Position numbers and translations under genes: made by a program. Below, one piece after another: positions 55,063 through 64,000 of a DNA stretch of 64,000 nucleotides (position 1 is the first letter of the stretch; the number at the start of each line of letters is the position of its first letter). The notes under the pieces were generated by a model that saw nothing but the letters and a program-made list of their open reading frames with translations, was not told the origin of the DNA and ran no database searches. The stretch comes from Klebsiella quasipneumoniae subsp. quasipneumoniae. GTDB taxonomy: Bacteria; Pseudomonadota; Gammaproteobacteria; Enterobacterales; Enterobacteriaceae. The DNA is taken from NCBI RefSeq assembly GCF_020525925.1, contig NZ_CP084876.1, forward strand, positions 496,001 through 560,000, written 5' to 3'.

Positions 55063-55132
55063 GCTTGTTTAAGACCGCGCCACTTTCCTCTAAGATGTTG
55101 GGCTGTTTTCACTATCAGATAAATTTGAGCCC

Positions 55133-55387
55133 ATGGAAAATCATGAAATTCAGACCGTGCTGATGAACGCACTCCCCCTCCAGGAAGTCCACGTCTCTGG
55201 CGATGGCAGCCACTTTCAGGTTATTGCTGTGGGTGAGATGTTCGATGGCATGAGTCGGGTTAAAAAGCAGCAGAGCGTCTACGCGCCGCTGATGGAATAT
55301 ATTGCTGACAACCGCATCCATGCGCTGTCGATCAAGGCCTTTACTCCGCAGGAGTGGGCGCGAGACCGCAAACTAAATGGCTTCTAA
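55133..55387 (+). CDS. ibaG: IbaG (YrbA), BolA-family protein
   Basis: 84 residues, BolA fold with the [14 protein letters not shown] segment and a C-terminal RDRKLNGF. Partners with monothiol glutaredoxin GrxD to bind [2Fe-2S]; linked to acid stress in E. coli. 53 bp before murA, likely same transcript. Confidence 0.95.
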   Translation: MENHEIQTVLMNALPLQEVHVSGDGSHFQVIAVGEMFDGMSRVKKQQSVYAPLMEYIADNRIHALSIKAFTPQEWARDRKLNGF

Positions 55388-55428
55388 GCTGTGGGGGATC
55401 CCCTGCAGCGTATGTGAATTTTTAATAG

Positions 55429-56700
<1,272 letters not shown>

Positions 56701-56713
56701 CCGCATCCTGTCA

Positions 56714-56740
56714 GGGCCCGGGCGTCTATCCCGGGTCCTT
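56714..56740. terminator. Hairpin after murA
   Basis: GGGCCCGGG / CCCGGGTCC stem with CGTCTAT loop, followed by TT only; between convergent murA and sfsB. Confidence 0.5.
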
Positions 56741-56754
56741 GTCGAACAATCACA

Positions 56755-57027
56755 TCACTTGTCCATCTTCTTTTGACGCATCATCTGCGTTCTGTCGATA
56801 AACTCATGCGTTACCGGATCATGGTAGCGTGACGGCCAGATGACCCACGGCTGTGTATCCAGCGCCGTGGCGATGATTAATTCGCCTTTCGGCCAGGGGC
56901 GGGTCAGGGCGTTCGCCAGCGTTGAAGAACTCAGACCGTGCCGTCGCGACTCTGCCGCCAGCGATGTTCCCCGTTTACGTAATCCCGCAACAATATCTGC
57001 GGGATGCCAGTCGATGAACTTATCCAT
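56755..57027 (-). CDS. sfsB: SfsB (Nlp), Ner-like DNA-binding protein
   Basis: 90 residues from the ATG ending at 57027 (MDKFIDWHPADIV; AGGAGAAT upstream). The frame continues to 57111 but without a ribosome site. Ner-type helix-turn-helix (PF13693) with HGLSSSTLANAL, related to the Mu-like phage regulator Ner. The E. coli homologue activates maltose genes when overproduced. Downstream of ispB, same strand. Confidence 0.93.
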   Translation of the reverse strand: MDKFIDWHPADIVAGLRKRGTSLAAESRRHGLSSSTLANALTRPWPKGELIIATALDTQPWVIWPSRYHDPVTHEFIDRTQMMRQKKMDK

Positions 57028-57192
57028 AAATTCTCCTGGTGATAAAGATCCTGATCGGCCCATATGGGCGACGGGGACACTATACCCGCGCACCAGGTAA
57101 GGTTCTAACAAGTTCTGTTAAAGCGCCGGAATATTCAGAATGTATCAAGGTATCCGGAAATTTACGGTAGGGAATGGGTTTTTACTGGAACT

Positions 57193-57213
57193 TTCCCGCG
57201 CATTGCGCGGGAA
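57193..57213 (-). terminator. Hairpin after ispB
   Basis: TTCCCGCGC / GCGCGGGAA with an ATT loop, just past the ispB stop on the minus strand. T run is weak. Confidence 0.5.
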
Positions 57214-57224
57214 GGGGGAGGAGA

Positions 57225-58196
57225 TTAATGATCGCGCTGAACCGCGATATGCGCCAGCCCGATCAAGGCTTCACGCCAGGGGGTGTCAGGGAGAACCTGC
57301 AGCGCGGCAATCGCTTTGTCAGCTTCTTCTTCGGCACGTTTCTGCGTCCACTCCAGCGAACCGCAGGCAGCCATCGTTTCCAGGACGGCATCCAGCAGAT
57401 GGCGGCCGTTGCCCTGCTCGATTGCCCCGCGAATCATCGCCGATTGATCGGCGGTACCATGGTGCATGGCGTGCAGCAGCGGTAGCGTCGGTTTGCCTTC
57501 GTTGAGGTCGTCACCGACGTTTTTACCAAGCCGCTCTCCGTCGGAGCTGTAATCGAGTAAATCGTCGATCAGCTGGAAAGCGGTGCCGAGATAGCGGCCA
57601 TAATCCTGCAACGCGCGCTCTTCTTCCGCAGTGCAGTCGGCCAGTAATCCCGCACACTGCGAGGCAGCCTCAAACAGACGCGCCGTCTTGCTGTAGATGA
57701 CGCGCATGTAGTTCTCTTCCGTGATATCCGGGTCATTGACGTTCATCAGCTGCAGCACTTCGCCTTCGGCAATGACGTTCACCGCTTCCGACATGACCTC
57801 GAGGATCTTCAGCGAGCCCAACTGGGTCATCATCTGAAAGGCGCGGGTATAGATAAAATCGCCGACCAGCACGCTGGCGGCATTGCCAAACGCCGCATTT
57901 GCCGTGGCTTTGCCGCGACGCATATCAGACTCATCGACGACGTCGTCATGCAGCAGGGTGGCGGTATGAATAAATTCAATCAGCGCAGCAATGGTGACAT
58001 GCGCGCTCCCCTGATAGCCCACCGCGCGGGCGGCGAGCACAGCAATCATCGGGCGAATGCGTTTGCCGCCGCCGCTGACGATGTAATAGCCTAACTGATT
58101 GATAAGCTGAACATCGGAGTTGAGTTGCTCAAGAATCGTCGCATTGACACCCGCCATATCTTGCGCGGTTAACTCATTGATTTTTTCTAAATTCAT
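57225..58196 (-). CDS. ispB: IspB, octaprenyl diphosphate synthase
   Basis: 323 residues. Trans-prenyltransferase with the two Asp-rich motifs LLHDDVVDESD (about 80-90) and LIDDLLDYSSD (about 207-217). Makes the C40 side chain of ubiquinone-8 and menaquinone-8. Divergent from rplU with a 260-bp gap, as in E. coli. Confidence 0.97.
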   Translation of the reverse strand: MNLEKINELTAQDMAGVNATILEQLNSDVQLINQLGYYIVSGGGKRIRPMIAVLAARAVGYQGSAHVTIAALIEFIHTATLLHDDVVDESDMRRGKATANAAFGNAASVLVGDFIYTRAFQMMTQLGSLKILEVMSEAVNVIAEGEVLQLMNVNDPDITEENYMRVIYSKTARLFEAASQCAGLLADCTAEEERALQDYGRYLGTAFQLIDDLLDYSSDGERLGKNVGDDLNEGKPTLPLLHAMHHGTADQSAMIRGAIEQGNGRHLLDAVLETMAACGSLEWTQKRAEEEADKAIAALQVLPDTPWREALIGLAHIAVQRDH

Positions 58197-58356
58197 CGCA
58201 AAAGCCGGGCCAAATGTCCTGTTACCATGAATCCAGGTGGGATCACAGAAGGATTAAGACAGAATTAAAAGAAGTTATGATTGTACTGAAAAATTGCCGT
58301 AGATAAACGTTGTCGTGAAAGTTGTGTTTTTTTTCTGCATTGATCGCTAATCGCTC

Positions 58357-58385
58357 TTGTCAAAGGCTCGCGTTTTGCGTAATAT
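58357..58385 (+). promoter_or_regulatory. Promoter of rplU-rpmA
   Basis: TTGTCA, 17-bp spacer, TAATAT, then GC-rich start region (CGCGCCC), about 70 bp before rplU. The GC-rich discriminator suits stringent control. Confidence 0.72.
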
Positions 58386-58411
58386 TCGCGCCCTATTGTG
58401 AATATTTATAG

Positions 58412-58768
<357 letters not shown>

Positions 58769-58788
58769 GACCTGAGGAGTAGATTTAA

Positions 58789-59046
<258 letters not shown>

Positions 59047-59071
59047 GTTTTTCGCGTCCCGGTAACGGATG

Positions 59072-59103
59072 AAAGCCCCGCAACACGTTGCGGGGCTTTT
59101 TAC
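59072..59103 (+). terminator. Intrinsic terminator after rpmA
   Basis: AAAGCCCCGCAAC / GTTGCGGGGCTTTTT stem with AC loop, 25 bp past the rpmA stop. Confidence 0.92.
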
Positions 59104-59139
59104 ATTCGTCTACCGGAAAATTTTTGCAGGGAAACAGGC

Positions 59140-60105
59140 ATGAAGCAGCAGGCTGGGATTGGCATTATTCTGGCGCTTACCACCGCGATGTGTTGGGGAG
59201 CGTTGCCGATTGCAATGAAGCAGGTTCTTGAGGTGATGGCGCCGCCAACGGTGGTGTTTTATCGCTTCCTGATGGCCAGTATTGGTCTTGGCGCGATCCT
59301 CGCGATCAAAGGCAAACTGCCGCCGCTGCGAATTTTTCGCAAGCCGCGCTGGCTGGTCTTATTAGCGATTGCCACCGGCGGCCTGTTCGGTAACTTCATC
59401 CTGTTCAGTTCTTCCCTGCAGTATCTCAGCCCCACGGCTTCTCAGGTCATCGGCCAGCTATCGCCGGTAGGCATGATGGTGGCTAGCGTCGTGATTCTGA
59501 AAGAGCGCATGCGCGGCACCCAGGTGGTGGGCGCGTTAATGCTGCTCAGCGGGTTGGTGATGTTCTTCAACACCAGCCTGATTGAAATCTTTACCCGCCT
59601 GACGGACTACACGTGGGGGGTAATTTTCGGCGTTGCTGCCGCAACGGTGTGGGTAAGCTACGGCGTCGCGCAAAAGGTGTTATTGCGCCGTCTGGCATCG
59701 CAGCAGATACTATTTTTGCTGTACACTTTATGTACGATTGCATTACTGCCGCTCGCTGAGCCTGGGGTGATATCCCGGTTAAGCAGCTGGCAACTGGCAT
59801 GCCTGATTTTTTGCGGGCTGAATACCCTGGTCGGCTACGGGGCGCTGGCGGAAGCCATGGCGCGCTGGCAGGCGGCGCAGGTCAGCGCGTTAATCACCTT
59901 GACGCCACTGTTTACGCTACTGTTTTCTGATTTATTATCAATGGCCTGGCCCGATGTTTTCGCCAGACCGATGTTAAACCTGATTGGTTATCTCGGTGCG
60001 TTTGTCGTGGTTGCGGGCGCGATGTATTCCGCCATCGGTCATCGTCTTTGGGGACGTTGGCGTAAGCGAGAGGCGGTAGTACCGCTGCCCCGCTCAGGCG
60101 AATGA
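59140..60105 (+). CDS. yhbE: YhbE, EamA/DMT-family transporter
   Basis: 321 residues with 10 predicted helices as two EamA halves (about 8-140 and 155-295) and a basic cytoplasmic tail. Drug/metabolite transporter superfamily; substrate unknown. Lies between rpmA and obgE, as in E. coli; 15 bp from obgE, so they are co-transcribed. Confidence 0.93.
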   Translation: MKQQAGIGIILALTTAMCWGALPIAMKQVLEVMAPPTVVFYRFLMASIGLGAILAIKGKLPPLRIFRKPRWLVLLAIATGGLFGNFILFSSSLQYLSPTASQVIGQLSPVGMMVASVVILKERMRGTQVVGALMLLSGLVMFFNTSLIEIFTRLTDYTWGVIFGVAAATVWVSYGVAQKVLLRRLASQQILFLLYTLCTIALLPLAEPGVISRLSSWQLACLIFCGLNTLVGYGALAEAMARWQAAQVSALITLTPLFTLLFSDLLSMAWPDVFARPMLNLIGYLGAFVVVAGAMYSAIGHRLWGRWRKREAVVPLPRSGE

Positions 60106-61299
<1,194 letters not shown>

Positions 61300-61317
61300 T
61301 CCTGACTTCTCTGGATC

Positions 61318-61347
61318 AAAAAGGGCCGCATCTGATGCGGCCCTTTT
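61318..61347. terminator. Bidirectional terminator between obgE and dacB
   Basis: GGGCCGCAT / ATGCGGCCC stem flanked by A run on the left and TTTTGTTTTT on the right; serves both converging genes. Confidence 0.88.
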
Positions 61348-61351
61348 GTTT

Positions 61352-62785
61352 TTAGTTGTTCTGGTACAAATCTTTATAAAGCCGGCTTTCAAAGCGCACC
61401 AACGGTATGCGGCGGTTACGCTGATCGGCTGGCTCCACGGCGTAGCCGGAGAGGTATTGCACGAAGGCCACCTTTTGCCCGCTGGCGGTAGTGATGAAGC
61501 CCGCAAGGTTATAAACCCCCTGCAGCGACCCGGTTTTCGCCGAGACTTTGCCATCGACGCCCGCCTGATGGAGGCCGGCGCGATACTGCAGCGAGCCGTC
61601 ATGGCCCGCCAGCGGCAGCATAGAGATGAAGTTGAGCTCGGTGTCGTGTTGGGCGATATACTGCAACACCTGCATCATGGTCGCCGGGGCGATCAGGTTG
61701 TGGCGCGACAGGCCAGAGCCGTCGGCGATGATGGTGTTGCCGAGATCAACCCCAGCCTGTTGACGCAGGATCTGACGTACGGCATCGGATCCTGCCCGCC
61801 AGGTCCCTGGTACGCCGAACCGGGCATGACCGATGGTACGAAAAACGGTATCCGCAATCATGTTGTCGGATTTCTTCAGCATGATCCGCAGCAGATCGTG
61901 CAGCGGCGCCGACTGGGTGGTGGCTAATACCGTGCCGGGCTCATTGGCCAACGTCTGACGCAGCAGCGTGCCGCTATAGGCGATCCCCGCCTGCTTCAGC
62001 TCCGCTTTAAGGATCGCCCCGGCGTAGCTGGCGCCATCCTGTATCGCGAAGGCCAGCGGCAGCGGTTCGCTACGCTGCGGCAGGCAGCCGGTGAGGGTAT
62101 AGCGATTGAGGTCGCCCGGCACCACGTCCAGTTCGCAATACTGGGCTTCCGATGAGCCACGCGCCAGGGTGCGAACCTGACTGAACATGGTGACCGGATA
62201 ATAGGAGGCGACGCGAATGAAGGCGAGATCGCCCGGCTTCTGCGCGCTATACAGCGAGACCGAGAAGCAGTTGCGGTCGACAATCGCCGCCGCAGGCGGA
62301 GCGCTGAAGCATTGCGTCAGGTCGTTCCACGGCCACCCCGGCGCTTTATCATGGCTGGCGAAGACCGAGGTATCGATAAGCACATTGCCGTCGATACGCT
62401 GCACGCCAGCTTTTTTCAGCGTCGCCACCATGTTGCGAATATCCTGCCGCTTCAGCGTCGGGTCGCCGCCGAAGCGGGCGATCAGATCGCCTTTCAGCAC
62501 GCCGCCGTCCAGTGAGCCTTTGGTTTCCAGCGTGGTGGTGAAGCGAAAATCGGGACCCAGCTGCAGCAGGGCCGCCAGCGCGGTAATGACCTTTTGCGTA
62601 CTGGCCGGAAGCGCCATTTGCTGGCTGTGATAGTCGATTTCCGGCGTCGATGCGCCGACCTTTTGCGCCATAAAGGCAAGGTTCGCACCGGCGGGAAGCT
62701 GGGTGATGTACTCGTCAATATTCGCCGCCTGAGCGCTAAGCGCTATACCGGCAGTCAATCCGATGATAAATCTGGGAAATCGCAT
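61352..62785 (-). CDS. dacB: DacB, penicillin-binding protein 4
   Basis: 477 residues. A signal peptide (about 1-20) leads to a D,D-carboxypeptidase/endopeptidase of class C type with SxxK at Ser62-Lys65 (PASTQK), SxN in KKSDN and KTG near the C-terminus (SAKTGSL). Loss of PBP4 activity induces ampC through AmpR in species with inducible ampC. Divergent from greA. Confidence 0.97.
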   Translation of the reverse strand: MRFPRFIIGLTAGIALSAQAANIDEYITQLPAGANLAFMAQKVGASTPEIDYHSQQMALPASTQKVITALAALLQLGPDFRFTTTLETKGSLDGGVLKGDLIARFGGDPTLKRQDIRNMVATLKKAGVQRIDGNVLIDTSVFASHDKAPGWPWNDLTQCFSAPPAAAIVDRNCFSVSLYSAQKPGDLAFIRVASYYPVTMFSQVRTLARGSSEAQYCELDVVPGDLNRYTLTGCLPQRSEPLPLAFAIQDGASYAGAILKAELKQAGIAYSGTLLRQTLANEPGTVLATTQSAPLHDLLRIMLKKSDNMIADTVFRTIGHARFGVPGTWRAGSDAVRQILRQQAGVDLGNTIIADGSGLSRHNLIAPATMMQVLQYIAQHDTELNFISMLPLAGHDGSLQYRAGLHQAGVDGKVSAKTGSLQGVYNLAGFITTASGQKVAFVQYLSGYAVEPADQRNRRIPLVRFESRLYKDLYQNN

Positions 62786-62850
62786 AATCTCGCGCTAACA
62801 ACCTGAAGCCAGGCCGTCATACTACGGTGCAACGTCCAGTAAAGTAAACG

Positions 62851-62879
62851 ATGACCCATAATGAACTTCGGGGTAAAAT
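62851..62879 (+). promoter_or_regulatory. Promoter of greA leader
   Basis: ATGACC, 17-bp spacer, TAAAAT; start expected near 62886. Fits the known promoter cluster between dacB and greA in E. coli. Confidence 0.55.
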
Positions 62880-62885
62880 ACCTAT

Positions 62886-62937
62886 CAAATGAAAAATTGC
62901 TGCTGACCTGGGGAGTGTTTCCCGGGTCGGTTTCTTT
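62886..62937 (+). ncRNA. GraL-like leader RNA upstream of greA
   Basis: After the promoter, GACCTGGG / CCCGGGTC (one G-U pair) followed by GGTTTCTTTTT forms an intrinsic terminator (62905-62937) 80 bp before greA. E. coli has an attenuator at this place that yields short GraL RNAs. The 5' end is inferred from the promoter. A second stem TGTCCTG / CAGGACA lies at 62945-62966 in the read-through leader. Confidence 0.65.
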
Positions 62938-63020
62938 TTGCTCGTGTCCTGCCCGTGGACAGGACAGGTGGCGGAGCGGAGCTATCCGTTTCCTGAAGGA
63001 ATGATAAAGAGGTATAACTA

Positions 63021-63497
63021 ATGCAAGCGATTCCGATGACCTTACGTGGCGCTGAAAAACTGCGCGAAGAACTGGATTATCTGAAGTCTGTGCGTCGTCC
63101 TGAAATCATTGCCGCTATTGCTGAGGCCCGTGAACACGGCGATCTGAAAGAGAATGCCGAGTATCACGCCGCGCGTGAACAGCAGGGCTTCTGCGAAGGG
63201 CGCATCAAGGATATCGAAGCGAAGCTGTCCAATGCGCAGGTTATCGATATCACCAAAATGCCGAATAATGGCCGGGTGATTTTTGGCTCTACTGTCAGCG
63301 TGCTGAACCTCGATACTGACGAGGAACAGACCTACCGTATCGTGGGCGATGACGAAGCTGATTTTAAGCAGAATCTGATCTCCGTGAACTCGCCGATTGC
63401 CCGTGGTCTGATCGGTAAAGAGCAGGATGACGTCGTGACTATCCGTACACCGGGTGGGGAAGTGGAATACGAAATTACCAAGGTTGAATACCTGTAA
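63021..63497 (+). CDS. greA: GreA, transcript cleavage factor
   Basis: 158 residues. N-terminal coiled coil (about 8-75, with the acidic [16 protein letters not shown] loop whose Asp/Glu act at the RNA polymerase centre) and a C-terminal FKBP-like domain. Rescues backtracked polymerase. Downstream of a GraL-like attenuator, upstream of a bidirectional terminator facing yhbY. Confidence 0.98.
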   Translation: MQAIPMTLRGAEKLREELDYLKSVRRPEIIAAIAEAREHGDLKENAEYHAAREQQGFCEGRIKDIEAKLSNAQVIDITKMPNNGRVIFGSTVSVLNLDTDEEQTYRIVGDDEADFKQNLISVNSPIARGLIGKEQDDVVTIRTPGGEVEYEITKVEYL

Positions 63498-63540
63498 GGC
63501 GTATTTCCCGCTACGATGTTTATAGATTGTAAAGAAAGGA

Positions 63541-63563
63541 AAAAGGCCGCATAGCGGCCTTTT
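63541..63563. terminator. Bidirectional terminator between greA and yhbY
   Basis: AAAAGGCCGC / GCGGCCTTTT stem with ATA loop, A run on one side and T run on the other. Confidence 0.87.
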
Positions 63564-63649
63564 ATCAACGTCACGAGCATGGCATTTTGCTCGCCTGGCC
63601 ACAGAAATCCCTCGTTTTACACAAAGTTGTGTCAGGATTGAGGATATTC

Positions 63650-63943
63650 TTAGCGTGGCAGCGAGATTTTACGCTCTGGCGTTGGGCGGTACAGAACCAG
63701 CGTTTTACCGATGACCTGTACGTTACAGGCGCCGGTTTCGCGCACGATGGCTTCCACGATCAAGGCTTTAGTTTCGCGATCTTCTGAGGCGATCTTCACC
63801 TTGATGAGTTCATGGTGCCCTAACGCTTGTTCGATCTCGGCCAGTACCCCTTCGGTCAAACCATTGTTGCCAAGCATAACTACCGGCTTGAGCGGATGTG
63901 CCAGACCTTTCAGGTGCTGTTTTTGTTTAGTACTCAGATTCAT
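63650..63943 (-). CDS. yhbY: YhbY, CRM-domain 50S assembly factor
   Basis: 97 residues from the ATG ending at 63943 (MNLSTKQKQHLKGLAHPLKP). The frame runs to the window edge but the usual start is inside. CRM RNA-binding fold with GNNGLTEGVLAEI and the GxxG-type loop. Binds pre-50S particles. Divergent from the next gene (rlmE in E. coli), which is outside the window. Confidence 0.94.
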   Translation of the reverse strand: MNLSTKQKQHLKGLAHPLKPVVMLGNNGLTEGVLAEIEQALGHHELIKVKIASEDRETKALIVEAIVRETGACNVQVIGKTLVLYRPTPERKISLPR

Positions 63944-64000
63944 CGTATTTTTTTGCTTACGTTGGGATTGAAAACGGGTCATTCTACCGCCATCTCCCAT

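Overview
The window is a 64 kb piece of enterobacterial core chromosome, most likely Klebsiella (K. pneumoniae complex or a close relative). The evidence is near-identity of many proteins to E. coli K-12 homologues as I recall them, G+C-rich Klebsiella-like codon use, and gene order colinear with the E. coli yhdP-to-yhbY segment, with accessory insertions and losses. I see no rRNA, tRNA, insertion sequence, prophage, integron or CRISPR array. Family assignments rest on recalled sequence signatures, not on database searches.

Layout. 1-4319: 3' part of yhdP, then tldD. 4355-8532: aaeR facing the aaeXAB aromatic-acid efflux operon. 8612-9567: a barstar-like gene and two tandem yhcN paralogues. 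9942-11765: argR and mdh. 11897-20472: an accessory anaerobic dicarboxylate cluster between mdh and degS, holding two overlapping GntR regulators, a DASS/SLC13-type transporter, TtdAB-type dehydratase, the Na+-pumping oxaloacetate decarboxylase OadGAB, and a CitG/MdcB-like protein that has lost the family's signature motifs. 20498-28265: degS, degQ, zapG, zapE, rplM-rpsI, sspAB and a solitary nanE. 28339-34227: gltBD. 34901-35836: yhcC. 35889-39627: a second accessory island with an ACS-family transporter and RspB-like dehydrogenase, divergent from a short mannonate dehydratase. 39776-43724: arcB, the sRNA ArcZ (opposite strand), elbB and mtgA. 43788-51684: the leftward block yrbG-kdsD-kdsC-lptC-lptA-lptB-rpoN-hpf-ptsN-rapZ-npr. 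51894-56700: mlaFEDCB, ibaG, murA. 56755-63943: sfsB, ispB, rplU-rpmA-yhbE-obgE, dacB, greA with a GraL-like leader, and yhbY.

How the genes work together. Envelope building is the main theme: LPS core precursor synthesis (kdsC, kdsD) and transport (lptABC), phospholipid retrieval (mla), peptidoglycan (murA, mtgA, dacB), octaprenyl diphosphate (ispB), septum factors (zapG, zapE), periplasmic quality control (degS, degQ) and AsmA-like lipid transport (yhdP). The rpoN block adds nitrogen-PTS and RNA-level control (ptsN, npr, rapZ). The tartrate-type cluster would import a C4 acid, dehydrate it to oxaloacetate, and decarboxylate that to pyruvate while pumping Na+. The aldonate island would feed 2-keto-3-deoxygluconate.

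Most of the window is ordinary and well described. The parts worth a second look are the motif-less CitG-like protein, the composition jump at oadG, the paired operator motif of the aldonate island, the conserved sRNA loci (ArcZ, GraL-like), the lone nanE where E. coli has a whole nan operon, and a 30-base all-purine tract after argR.
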